From positions 1 to 64,000 of the forward strand of contig JACKPT010000013.1 of the NCBI GenBank assembly GCA_024233345.1: DNA of 64,000 nt, given 5' to 3'. The notes under the pieces are model-generated. The model saw only the letters and a list, made by a program, of their open reading frames with translations. It ran no database searches and was not told the origin of the DNA. Shown piece after piece: positions 25,443 to 34,179 of this stretch. Within the stretch, counting starts at the first letter, position 1. Every line of letters starts with the position of its first letter. A program made the translations under genes and the position numbers. The DNA comes from Verrucomicrobiota bacterium (GTDB taxonomy: Bacteria; Verrucomicrobiota; Kiritimatiellia; CAIVKH01).

Positions 25443-26856
25443 ACGGTGGCTGGGGGTGGGGGCAGGGGTCCTTCTGCTGATCCTTATCAGCCGCTGTCAC
25501 TCGTCCCCGGAGGATGCCTCCGGTCCGGTACCCACCGCACAGGTGGAACGGCAATCCCTCGTCCTGGAAGTCAAGGCGAGCGGGGAAATTCAGGCCCGCG
25601 AATCCAACCGGATCGTTCCCAAAATCAAGCGGCAGGCGGTGGTCTCTTTCCTCATTCCCGAAGGCGCACGGGTGGAGGAGGAGGAAGTGGTGGCGCGGTT
25701 CGCAACCGATGAAATTGAGCGCAGAGTGCGCGATGCGGAAGGCACCCTGGCCCAGGCCGAATTGAAGGTGGTTTCGACCCGCACCGAACTCGATATCCAG
25801 ATCCTCGAAAATTCCAATACCCTGAAAATTGCCGAACAGGCGGTATCGGATGCCAAACTGGAATTGGAGAAGTTTCGCGAAGGCGATCGCGGCAAGGATG
25901 TCCGGGCCGCCGATCTCGCCGTCTCGACGTCGGAAAGCCGCTATGAGCGGAGCATCAAGAAGTATCACGAAGCCCAATCCCTGCTGGAAGAAGGTTTCAT
26001 GACCGAGGATCAGGTGGAGGAGGAGCGCATTGCCATGGAAACCGCGGAAGTCGATGCGGAAACCGCGCGGCTGGAGGTGAAAATCCTCGCGGAATATGAT
26101 CTGCCCCTCCGCCTTGCCAAGGCTGAAAACGCCCTGTCCAAGGCGTTGACCGAGCTGGAGAAAACCCGGAAGAAAAATGATGTGCAATTGCGAAGCCGGG
26201 AGCAGGAGTACCAGACTGCGCTGGTGGCCAGGGACCGGGCTCAGGCTGATCTGGATGAACTGCAAAAAGAATTGGAGAACCATGTTGTCAAGGCGCCTAC
26301 CCAGGGAGTGGTCACCTATGGCGACCCCAATAACCCCTGGCGCCGCGGGGATGTGCAGGTGGGGATGAATCTCAACCCGGGCGAGGTGCTGTTGACCATT
26401 CCTGATATGCGGGTGGTTCAGGCCGTGGTCAATGTTCCGGAAGCGCTGGTTGATCAGGTCAAGGTCGGGCAACCAGCTTCGGTGGCGGTGGATGCCTTGC
26501 CGGGGCGGACCTTTCGGGGAACGGTGGCCCTGGTCGCGGAGATCGCCAATCCCAGCGGCTGGATTTCATCGGATGTAAAGGAATTCAAAGTCGAGATTCC
26601 CCTCGACACCAACGAGGGCCTGCGGCCGGGATTTTCCTGCCGGGCGGATATCGAAACCGGGCGTATTGACGATACCCTGGCCCTGCCCGTGCAGGCTTTG
26701 TTCCGGCAGGGAGAGCGCTGGGGCGTGTACCTGGCCAAAAACAGCAACTTTCGGGAGGTAGAGGTGGGGCGCTCCTCCATGACCCACGCGGAAATCATCT
26801 CGGGTCTGAATGCGGGCGACGAAGTGCGCCTGACCGCGCCGGAACCAAACGAATGA
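25417..26856 (+). CDS. MacA-like periplasmic adaptor (HlyD/MFP family)
   Basis: This is a 479-residue membrane-fusion protein linking an inner-membrane MacB-type ABC transporter to the TolC-like channel. It has one N-terminal membrane helix (WLGVGAGVLLLILISRC). A lipoyl/barrel domain follows (SLVLEVKASGEIQARESNRI, AVVSFLIPEGARVEEEEVVARF), then a long coiled coil at about residues 95-290. The coiled coil includes LLEEGFMTEDQVEEERIAME and REQEYQTALVARDRAQADL. The second barrel half contains HVVKAPTQGVVTYGD and PGEVLLTIPDMRVVQAVVN. Typical MacA proteins are near 370 residues, so the coiled coil is longer here. It overlaps both neighbours. Confidence 0.87.
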   Translation: MMAWRKINKRWLGVGAGVLLLILISRCHSSPEDASGPVPTAQVERQSLVLEVKASGEIQARESNRIVPKIKRQAVVSFLIPEGARVEEEEVVARFATDEIERRVRDAEGTLAQAELKVVSTRTELDIQILENSNTLKIAEQAVSDAKLELEKFREGDRGKDVRAADLAVSTSESRYERSIKKYHEAQSLLEEGFMTEDQVEEERIAMETAEVDAETARLEVKILAEYDLPLRLAKAENALSKALTELEKTRKKNDVQLRSREQEYQTALVARDRAQADLDELQKELENHVVKAPTQGVVTYGDPNNPWRRGDVQVGMNLNPGEVLLTIPDMRVVQAVVNVPEALVDQVKVGQPASVAVDALPGRTFRGTVALVAEIANPSGWISSDVKEFKVEIPLDTNEGLRPGFSCRADIETGRIDDTLALPVQALFRQGERWGVYLAKNSNFREVEVGRSSMTHAEIISGLNAGDEVRLTAPEPNE

Positions 26857-27521
26857 TTCGACTCGAACAGGTAACCAAGCAGTATGACATGGGGGGCGGC
26901 CTCACCGTCCTGCATGCGCTGAATCTCGATATCGGGGACAATGACTACCTGGGAATCCTTGGTCCCTCGGGATCGGGCAAGTCCACCCTCCTCCATATCC
27001 TTGGCCTGCTGGATCGGCCCTCCGCCGGGAGGTACCTGCTGCATGGACGGGACACCGGGGCGTTGGACGATTCCGAGCGATCCCGGTTGCGAGGCCGGAT
27101 GATCGGATTCATCTTTCAATCCTTCCACCTGCTGTCCTCCCTTTCGGTCCAGGAGAATGTCGAACTCCCACTCCACTACCAGCGGGTGGGGAAAGCGGAG
27201 CGGGAGCAACGGGCCCGGGAGGCGCTTCAGTCGGTATCGCTTTCCCATCGCTTGCACCATCGGCCCAATCAGCTTTCCGGCGGTGAACGGCAGCGCACCG
27301 CGATTGCCCGGGCCCTGGTCACCCGCCCCGATCTGATCCTCGCTGATGAGCCCACCGGCAATCTCGACCAAAAGACAGGACAAGAGATTCTCGAGGTGTT
27401 TGATGAACTCCACCAGGCCGGCAAGGCCATTGTTCTGATCACGCATGATCCCGCAGTGGCCCGGCGAATTCCCCGGATCTACCATATTGTGGACGGACAT
27501 CTCCATGAGGCCCCGCCATGA
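26853..27521 (+). CDS. MacB/LolD-type ABC transporter ATPase
   Basis: This is a 222-residue stand-alone ATPase of the LolD/MacB/FtsE group. Walker A is LGPSGSGKSTLLHIL, the Q-loop is RGRMIGFIFQSFHLLSSLSV, the signature is NQLSGGERQRTAIARAL, Walker B is LILADEPTGNLD, and the switch His is in IVLITHDPAVARR. It pairs with the FtsX-type permease that begins in the ATGA overlap at 27518. In E. coli MacB both parts are on one chain, while here they are separate genes. With the adaptor and TolC-like partner this points to export of a periplasmic substrate such as a peptide, lipopeptide or macrolide rather than lipoprotein sorting. Confidence 0.92.
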   Translation: MIRLEQVTKQYDMGGGLTVLHALNLDIGDNDYLGILGPSGSGKSTLLHILGLLDRPSAGRYLLHGRDTGALDDSERSRLRGRMIGFIFQSFHLLSSLSVQENVELPLHYQRVGKAEREQRAREALQSVSLSHRLHHRPNQLSGGERQRTAIARALVTRPDLILADEPTGNLDQKTGQEILEVFDELHQAGKAIVLITHDPAVARRIPRIYHIVDGHLHEAPP

Positions 27522-28780
27522 GCCCGTGGGTGCTCGATCTGTTTACCGCCGGCGGCCGGAATCTGCTGCGGCATAAATTGCGCTCTGCCCTGACCCTGTT
27601 GGGCGTCTTTTTCGGGGTGGCGGCGGTGATTACCATGCTCGGGATCGGCGAGGGAGCCCAGCGTTCGGTCTTGCAGGAGATTTCCGGGCTGGGACTCAAT
27701 AATATTCTGATCGACTCGGTTCAACCGGACGCATCGCAGCTTCCGGACAGCCAGCGTAATACCACCGGACGAAGGCGGGGCATGCGTATTCTTGAATACG
27801 GAGTCACCGATACGGATGTCGAACAACTCCGGTCTGCCTGTCCCGAGGCGGAAATCCGGGTTGCCCACCGGGTTAAGGCTTCGGCCTATGCGTATGGGGA
27901 GCGGCTGGATGCGGATGTACTGGGTGTGCCGCCGGACTATTTTACCTTGTTCGACAGCAAGCTGATCGAGGGCCGTTGGCTCCATCCCTTCGACAGTCTT
28001 CACTTCCGGTCGGTTGCTCTGATTCCTGAATCCCTGACCGCGAGCATTCGACATCCCCGCGACGGCGGGCATCCGCATGTCAAGATCGGCACCTACGCCT
28101 TTGAAGTGGTGGGCATCCAACGAACCATGGCTCCGCGGGGGAACCGTACGATCTACATCCCCTTTGAGACTGCCGAGCAGGTCTTTGGAACCTCCTCGGT
28201 GAAACGGGAGGCGGGCTCGATGGAGTTCACCCGAACCCAGATTGGCCAGGTGGTATTGCACTGTGAGGATGAGCAGGAATTGAAGCGAACCGCGGCGGTG
28301 GTCAAGCGGACCATGGAGCGAAACCATCCGATCGTGGACTACGCGCTGACCGTGCCGGTGGAAATTCTGGAGGCCCGCCAGAGAACCCAGCGAATCCTGA
28401 ACCTGGTGCTGCTGGTGATTGCGGGCATCTCACTGTTGGTGGGGGGGATCGGGATCATGAATATCATGCTCGCGGTGGTGACCGAACGGATTCCCGAAAT
28501 TGGGATCCGGCGGGCAATCGGGGCGACCGAGCGGGATATTCTCTTTCAGTTTCTCGCCGAGACCATCACCTTGTCCACCCTGGGGGGTGTCCTGGGATGC
28601 CTGGCGGGAATGATCCTGGTGCCGTTGACAGAAATCTGGACCGGGTGGAATGGAGTGATTACCCCATCTTCGGTCATTGTATCCCTCGCGGTTTCCTGGG
28701 TGGTGGGGGTGTTCTTCGGGCTTGCCCCCGCGGTCAGGGCATCCAAACTCGATCCGGTCGACGCCCTGCGGCACGGGTGA
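27518..28780 (+). CDS. MacB-type FtsX-domain ABC permease
   Basis: This 420-residue permease is partner to the preceding ATPase. One N-terminal helix (RSALTLLGVFFGVAAVITML) is followed by a MacB-type periplasmic domain of about 220 residues. The FtsX core has three C-terminal helices: LNLVLLVIAGISLLVGGIGI, the segment TLSTLGGVLGCLAGMILVP, and VIVSLAVSWVVGVFFGLAPA. GAQRSVLQEISGLGLNNI and VTERIPEIGIRRAIGATERD are family motifs, the latter being the coupling helix. It uses mechanotransmission rather than a through-membrane channel in studied relatives. Export of a periplasmic substrate through the TolC-like partner is inferred from the operon. Confidence 0.9.
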   Translation: MSPWVLDLFTAGGRNLLRHKLRSALTLLGVFFGVAAVITMLGIGEGAQRSVLQEISGLGLNNILIDSVQPDASQLPDSQRNTTGRRRGMRILEYGVTDTDVEQLRSACPEAEIRVAHRVKASAYAYGERLDADVLGVPPDYFTLFDSKLIEGRWLHPFDSLHFRSVALIPESLTASIRHPRDGGHPHVKIGTYAFEVVGIQRTMAPRGNRTIYIPFETAEQVFGTSSVKREAGSMEFTRTQIGQVVLHCEDEQELKRTAAVVKRTMERNHPIVDYALTVPVEILEARQRTQRILNLVLLVIAGISLLVGGIGIMNIMLAVVTERIPEIGIRRAIGATERDILFQFLAETITLSTLGGVLGCLAGMILVPLTEIWTGWNGVITPSSVIVSLAVSWVVGVFFGLAPAVRASKLDPVDALRHG

Positions 28781-28816
28781 GCGCGCTGCGGCGGGACACC
28801 CAATGCGGTCTACCGA

Positions 28817-30463
28817 TCAGGACCGTCGCGAGCCGCGTCCGCCGGAAGAGCGACTGCCCCCGCCGCTGGATCGCCGGGGACCACCTCGTCCGCCCCCGCC
28901 ACCAGAGCGTCCACCCCGGTTTCCGGGACGGTCCTGCCGCGGTTCGCGCGGACGGGCCGGACGACTGGGTTCCGGCAACACCAGCCACGCATCCTCCGGA
29001 ACCACGCATTTGAGGTCGCGCTTGATAAACGCTTCAATATCCGGAATGAAGAAGGATTCGCTCTCGGTAGCAAAACTGATGGATTGCCCGCTTGACCCGG
29101 CGCGTCCGGTTCGCCCGATCCGGTGAACATAATCTTCCGGATCTTCGGGCAGATTGAAATTGATCACGTGGGTAACCCCGTCAATATGAATGCCGCGACC
29201 CGCGACATCGGTGGCCACCAGATAGGGGAACTCGCCCGCCTTGAAGCCATCGAGGACATGCATCCGCTTGCGTTGGGGAACCGCTCCGGAGATCAACTCG
29301 CTCTTGTGCCCGTAGCGCTGAAGATTGTCGTTCAGCCGTTCCCCGTGATCCCGGCGATTGACAAAAATGATTGCCCGCTCCACCTCCGGGCGGTTCAATT
29401 CGTAATGCAGCAGGGCAAACTTCTGGGCCTCGGTCACGATGTAGACCACCTGGTCGACCGTATCCACCGCGACCTGCTCCGGTTCGATTTCGACCGTCAC
29501 CGGATCCTGGGTCCACTGGCTGGACAGGCGCTGGATGGTATCGTTGAGGGTCGCACTGAAAAACAAGGTCTGGCGATGGTTCTTGGTCGGTGTGCGATGA
29601 ATGATGGTCCGCACATCGGGAATGAAACCCATGTCCAGCATCCGGTCTGCTTCATCCAGAACCAGAACTTCGACGTGATTGAGGTGCACATCCTGAGAGC
29701 GAAGAAAGTCGAGCAACCGGCCCGGTGTGGCCACCACAAGGTCGACCGGCTTTTCCTGCAGTTGCCGTTTCTGTTTCTCGTAATCCATGCCGCCATACAC
29801 CGCGACCACATTGAACCCGCAATAGGTATTCAGTTCTTCGGCGTCCCGGACAATCTGGGTGGCCAATTCCCGCGTCGGGGCAAGAATCAGGGCACGGGGA
29901 ACGCCGGGCTTGCGCTCGCCCTCGATCGGCCGCCGCAGCAGGTTGTCCATGATCGCGATCAAAAACGCCGCCGTCTTGCCGGTTCCCGTCTGCGCTTTTC
30001 CAAAGGCATCCTTGCCCAACAAGGTATGGGGTAGAATTTGAGCCTGAATGGGTGTGCAATACTCAAATCCGGATTCGGCGATGGCATGCATCAATTCATC
30101 CCGGAGATTGAGGTCGTGAAATCGGGTTTTGCCGGGGGAGGGGGGCACATCGAACATCATGACATTCCAGTCCTCGGCCTTCGCGGGAGGCGTGGAGACC
30201 GGAGCCGGTGCCTTTCCGGCACCCTGATCGGGCAGGCTTGTTTCGCCTTCCCGGCGTGGTTTGCGATTCCGATTGCGGCGCCGCTTGGGGCGGCCGGACT
30301 CCGCATCCGAAGTCCCGGGTTGGGGGCCCTTCTCTTTGACCGGTTGAAAGGTCTCGCCATGAGCGGACTGAGGCTTTGCTACAACTGAATCAGGCAGGCT
30401 GGCCGCCTTGCTGCTTTTACCCTGCAGCTTGTCAGCCACTTTTTTAAGAAAAAATCGAACCAT
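28817..30463 (-). CDS. DEAD-box RNA helicase with basic N-terminus and RGG tail
   Basis: This is a 548-residue ATP-dependent RNA helicase of the RhlB/RhlE type. Motifs in order are Q (GFEYCTPIQAQ), I (AQTGTGKT), Ia (PTRELATQ), GG, Ib (TPGRL), II (DEAD in VLVLDEADRML), III (SAT), IV (AIIFVNRR), V (VATDVAGRGIHI) and VI (HRIGRTGRAG). A basic N-terminal region (PKRRRNRNRKPRREG) and a C-terminal RGG/Ser-rich tail (GGRSGGGGGRGGPRR) flank the core and would bind RNA non-specifically. Such helicases act in RNA decay, ribosome assembly or cold adaptation. It has its own promoter and a GGGGAG ribosome site. Confidence 0.93.
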   Translation of the reverse strand: MVRFFLKKVADKLQGKSSKAASLPDSVVAKPQSAHGETFQPVKEKGPQPGTSDAESGRPKRRRNRNRKPRREGETSLPDQGAGKAPAPVSTPPAKAEDWNVMMFDVPPSPGKTRFHDLNLRDELMHAIAESGFEYCTPIQAQILPHTLLGKDAFGKAQTGTGKTAAFLIAIMDNLLRRPIEGERKPGVPRALILAPTRELATQIVRDAEELNTYCGFNVVAVYGGMDYEKQKRQLQEKPVDLVVATPGRLLDFLRSQDVHLNHVEVLVLDEADRMLDMGFIPDVRTIIHRTPTKNHRQTLFFSATLNDTIQRLSSQWTQDPVTVEIEPEQVAVDTVDQVVYIVTEAQKFALLHYELNRPEVERAIIFVNRRDHGERLNDNLQRYGHKSELISGAVPQRKRMHVLDGFKAGEFPYLVATDVAGRGIHIDGVTHVINFNLPEDPEDYVHRIGRTGRAGSSGQSISFATESESFFIPDIEAFIKRDLKCVVPEDAWLVLPEPSRPARPREPRQDRPGNRGGRSGGGGGRGGPRRSSGGGSRSSGGRGSRRS

Positions 30464-30541
30464 AGAACTCCCCGGGAAGCAGATCGACGGGAACTCGGCA
30501 TTGAATTGCCTGCGGAATGTGCTTCCAAAATTAGACCGGCC

Positions 30542-30569
30542 ATTATCGCGATCCTGCGCCCTGGGTCAA
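30542..30569 (-). promoter_or_regulatory. sigma-70 promoter of the DEAD-box helicase gene
   Basis: On the minus strand, TTGACC (30569-30564) and GATAAT (30547-30542) lie 16 bases apart, each matching the consensus at five of six positions. The start would be near 30535, giving a leader of about 70 bases before the ATG at 30463. Helicase leaders of this length can be regulated by temperature, but no such element is recognised here. Confidence 0.58.
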
Positions 30570-30696
30570 GTGATGATTCTGCCTGGCCCGCAAGGCAGGC
30601 CATGAACCCATCACCCCATGACTCCCCGCGGACTTCGAGTTGCCCGCTTTCGTGAGATCGGAAAATTCAACGTGGCAGCCTGATCGACTTCTTGCC

Positions 30697-33090
30697 ATGC
30701 TGTTGGTCGTGAATCGAAAGCAAACAGGATGGGTCATCATCGGGCTGGTTGTGGCGACCTGGATCCAGCGAGGCCTGCTGGCCGTGTTGGGCATGTATCT
30801 GTCCGATGATGCCGGAACCGTTGCCCTGATGGCCCTGGACATCCTGAAGGGAGCCCGCCCTCTCTTCCTGTATGGATTTCCTTATTCCGGTGCCCTACAG
30901 GCCTATTTGGTCGCTGGTTCCTTTGCGATATTCGGCATCCATACCTTTTCGTTTGTGCTGCCGACCCTGCTGCTCACCTCGGCCTGGGTTGTGGTGACCT
31001 ATGGGCTGTTTCGGGAGTTGTATGGTTCCCGGACCGGGCTTGCCGCGGCGCTGCTGGTGATCTTTGCCGACTGGATCACGACCTGGTACACCATGATCCC
31101 TGATTGCTCCTATTCCCCCCTGTTTTTTCTGGGCACCGCAGCCTTGTGGTTGACGGTTCGCATCGTCAGCACCGAGGGGGCGACCCATGGGCGTTGGGCT
31201 ATTCCCTCTCTGGGTCTGGTTGCCGGGCTCGGTCTCTGGGTGCACCCGCTGATGGCGGTCTACCTGGTCCCCGCGGCACCGTTTCATGGGGTCTACCTGT
31301 GGCGTCAGCGAAAGTCAGGACCGATTCTGCGCTCCTATCTGTATGGGGGGCTGCTGATGGCAGTCGCATTGCTGCCCTATCTGCTCGCCCATGATGCAGA
31401 AGTACAGGGTCCGGGCAGTCTCTGGGATCCGGGGTGGCAAACGATAACCCGACACGCCTCCCTGCTGGTGGCCCACCAGCTACCGACCCTGATTCAATGG
31501 CCCCTTTCCTGGGCCCCTGCGCTGCAATCCGGATTGTATGTGCTCCTGCTTCTGGCTTTGCTTCTGTTGGTGCTTTATTTCATCTGCGAGCCCACCTGGT
31601 CGCGGTTTCTGCGCGGCCTTCTGCCCATGCTGTTTCTGGCCTGCTTCCTGGGTTTCTATCTGCCCCATCCCATGGCCGGCGAGAGCACCTTGCGCTATTT
31701 GATTCCATTTTGGACCATGGCGGCGGCCCTGTTGTTTGCAGTTCCCCTGAGCCATCCCAACCGGAGACTCCGCGGGGCAAGCCTGGCGCTGTTGGTGGTT
31801 TGGCTGGGATATCACGCTGCCGGGGTGGTTGGGTATAGCCTGGCGATGCGTCCGGTACGGGAGCGACATCATCGTGCGCATCAGCAACTCGTCGATCATG
31901 CCCGCGCAGTCGGCCTCCAAACCGTCGTGCTGGTCGGGGACTTTCACGAGATTTCCATGGCCTGTGCGCTCCGATATCTTGCCCGGAATGACATCCGGTT
32001 TGTGGCTGCCCATACCGAGCGCGACTACACCGCTTATCTGCAGGCGGAGGCGGATACCCACGTCGGATTTGCATCGGCCTCGCATGAGTCGTCCCTGCTT
32101 CGGGAAACCCTTCGGCAGGTCGGGGCTTCGTTTGACTGGATCGAGGGTGAGGGCTTTGACCTTGCCTGCCACCTTTCGCTTCCCACCCGCGACGAAACCT
32201 GCCTTCTGCCTGCGGCCATGACGGTGCGGGTTGATCGGATCCTGGGGGGTGAATCGGCCTGGCTGGTCGATCGCGATCTGTCCACCGGCTGCCGGGGCAA
32301 TCCGGTGATGCGCGGCTCCATCACCATCGAACTGGATCAACCCAGAACAATCGGCGCAATCCTGCTCTCCGGGCTCCAGGGGTCAGAGATCCCGGATGAC
32401 CAGGTATTGCTGCCCCAGACCGACCCGGTGCATGGCGGGCTGCCCGGAGCCTATGCCCTGGAAGGTTCACTCGATGGGGAAACCTACTTTCTGCTGCATC
32501 GCGGGACTGCGGTCTTTCCCGTGGCTTACATCGATGGGCCCCGGCTGTTTGTCGAAAGCGGACTCCCCCGGCAGGAAATTCGCTTTGAACCCCGACCGGT
32601 CCGCACCCTGCGGTACACCCCGAAATGGTCCAAGATCGGGGGGGCATCCTGGACCATCTCGGAGATCTTTGTTTTTGAAGATCTGGGTCCCCTGGAGCCT
32701 GACTGGCTTGCCGAGGTGGATGGGCTGGCCGAAGCTCTCGCCAACCATCATGACACGGCGACCATCGGGGACCGTTGGATCAGTGCCCAACTCGCGGAGC
32801 AGGGCTTTGCCGGGCTGCGTCCGCCTCATCGCCACCTCCAGATCAATAACCCCGGCTACCGTGACATCGTGCCCATCGGCGCCTTGAATCGGCGAACCGC
32901 CCTGGTTCTCCGGGCCAGCCTGGTTCCGGAACTGCTCGCCCGGTGGGACGACAAAACCGGAAAAAAGATACTGACCCAGGCCTCCGGAAATGGGTATTAC
33001 CGTGTGCTGCGACTGGCAGAGCCGATGCCTGATCCGTCGACGCTGCCATGGATCGGGCCGACCGCAGGACAATTGTCATCGAAAGAATAG
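30697..33090 (+). CDS. ArnT/GT39-like membrane glycosyltransferase with C-terminal discoidin-like domain
   Basis: This is a large 797-residue inner-membrane protein. The first 400 residues hold about ten hydrophobic helices and the GT39/GT83 pattern: an acidic pair in MYLSDDAGTVALMALDILKG on the first external loop, then LYGFPYSGALQAYLV and RTGLAAALLVIFADWITTWY. Such enzymes move sugars from polyprenyl phosphate to lipid or protein acceptors on the periplasmic side. The soluble C-terminal part, from about residue 480, has an F5/8-type (discoidin) look: GSITIELDQPRTIGAILLSG, YALEGSLDGETYFLL and TPKWSKIGGASWTISEIFVF. The start is ATG 30697; a TTG at 30640 is an alternative. It begins a module with an ArnA-like and an ArnC-like enzyme. 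Confidence 0.75.
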   Translation: MLLVVNRKQTGWVIIGLVVATWIQRGLLAVLGMYLSDDAGTVALMALDILKGARPLFLYGFPYSGALQAYLVAGSFAIFGIHTFSFVLPTLLLTSAWVVVTYGLFRELYGSRTGLAAALLVIFADWITTWYTMIPDCSYSPLFFLGTAALWLTVRIVSTEGATHGRWAIPSLGLVAGLGLWVHPLMAVYLVPAAPFHGVYLWRQRKSGPILRSYLYGGLLMAVALLPYLLAHDAEVQGPGSLWDPGWQTITRHASLLVAHQLPTLIQWPLSWAPALQSGLYVLLLLALLLLVLYFICEPTWSRFLRGLLPMLFLACFLGFYLPHPMAGESTLRYLIPFWTMAAALLFAVPLSHPNRRLRGASLALLVVWLGYHAAGVVGYSLAMRPVRERHHRAHQQLVDHARAVGLQTVVLVGDFHEISMACALRYLARNDIRFVAAHTERDYTAYLQAEADTHVGFASASHESSLLRETLRQVGASFDWIEGEGFDLACHLSLPTRDETCLLPAAMTVRVDRILGGESAWLVDRDLSTGCRGNPVMRGSITIELDQPRTIGAILLSGLQGSEIPDDQVLLPQTDPVHGGLPGAYALEGSLDGETYFLLHRGTAVFPVAYIDGPRLFVESGLPRQEIRFEPRPVRTLRYTPKWSKIGGASWTISEIFVFEDLGPLEPDWLAEVDGLAEALANHHDTATIGDRWISAQLAEQGFAGLRPPHRHLQINNPGYRDIVPIGALNRRTALVLRASLVPELLARWDDKTGKKILTQASGNGYYRVLRLAEPMPDPSTLPWIGPTAGQLSSKE

Positions 33091-33094
33091 CACC

Positions 33095-34174
33095 ATGAAA
33101 CCATTGCATATCTTGACCCTGGGCGCCGGCGGCTTTATCGGCTCTCATCTGACCTCCCGGTTGCTCCGGGAAGGGCACCGGGTCATCGCCCTCGATACCC
33201 ATGCCGACAAGCTGGCGGATGTGCTCGATCACCGGCAATTCACCTTTGTCGAGCACGACATCTTCAACCATGACTTTCCCCTGGAGCAGATGATTGAAGA
33301 GGCCGACCTCGTGGTGGATCTGATCGCCCATGCTAATCCGGGCCTCTATGTTCGTCAGCCGCTGGATGTCTTTCGCTTGAATTTTAATGAAAACCTCCGC
33401 ATTGCCGAGTTGTGTGTGAAGCACCAACGCCGCCTGATCCAGTTCTCTTCCTGTGAGGTGTATGGGAAAAGTCTAACCGCGGTCTGCGGCGACCAGCTCA
33501 AGGAACCCCATCATCCCGCCCATGCCACCTTCGCCGAAGACACCACCGATCTCATCATGGGGCCGGTGGAGAAGCATCGATGGATTTATGCCTGCGCCAA
33601 GCAATTGTTGGAGCGGGTACTCCACGCTCACGGACTCGAGCGCAAGCTGAACTACACGATCATCCGCCCTTTCAATTTCATCGGTCCGAAAATCGACTAC
33701 CTGCCCCGGGATACCGACGGGGTGCCGCGGGTTTTCTCGTATTTCATGGAAGCCCTCCAAACCGGGGAACCCATGAAGCTGGTCAATGGCGGTGACCATC
33801 AGCGGTGCTACACCTATATTGATGACGCGGTCGAGTGTATCTATCGGATTGTGCTCAACCCGGACGGGGTCTGTGATCGGCAGATTTTCAACATCGGCTC
33901 GCCGGCCAATGAGATCAGCATCCGCGAACTCGCCCACTTGATGCGTGATCTGTACCGGGATGAGTTTGCCCCCGCCAACCCGCAATTGCCGGAAATCATC
34001 TCGGTGACCGGAGAGGAATTCTATGGTGAGGGGTATGAGGACTCCGATCGCCGTATCCCCGATATCACCAAAGCCCGGACCCTGCTGGGCTGGGAGCCGA
34101 CCTGGGTGGTTCGCGATCTGTTGCGTGAAACCATGGCGTACTATATGTCCGCCTATCCAAAATCGCTGGCCTGA
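33095..34174 (+). CDS. ArnA-decarboxylase-like NAD-dependent sugar dehydratase/decarboxylase
   Basis: This 359-residue extended SDR is closely similar, by eye, to the C-terminal domain of ArnA, which turns UDP-glucuronate into UDP-4-keto-pentose. NAD site: LTLGAGGFIGSHLTSRLL. Family segments include DLIMGPVEKHRWIYACAKQL (with the catalytic Tyr and Lys), RPFNFIGPKID and GGDHQRCYTYIDDA. The region GEGYEDSDRRIPDI carries the Arg equivalent to ArnA Arg619. In ArnA the site reads T-S-E-V-Y-G; here it is S-C-E-V-Y-G, so the Glu is kept and the Ser is Cys. The formyltransferase domain of ArnA is absent. The flanking ArnT-like and ArnC-like genes support a role in making a pentose-type sugar for LPS or protein. 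Confidence 0.8.
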   Translation: MKPLHILTLGAGGFIGSHLTSRLLREGHRVIALDTHADKLADVLDHRQFTFVEHDIFNHDFPLEQMIEEADLVVDLIAHANPGLYVRQPLDVFRLNFNENLRIAELCVKHQRRLIQFSSCEVYGKSLTAVCGDQLKEPHHPAHATFAEDTTDLIMGPVEKHRWIYACAKQLLERVLHAHGLERKLNYTIIRPFNFIGPKIDYLPRDTDGVPRVFSYFMEALQTGEPMKLVNGGDHQRCYTYIDDAVECIYRIVLNPDGVCDRQIFNIGSPANEISIRELAHLMRDLYRDEFAPANPQLPEIISVTGEEFYGEGYEDSDRRIPDITKARTLLGWEPTWVVRDLLRETMAYYMSAYPKSLA

Positions 34175-34179
34175 TTCGC

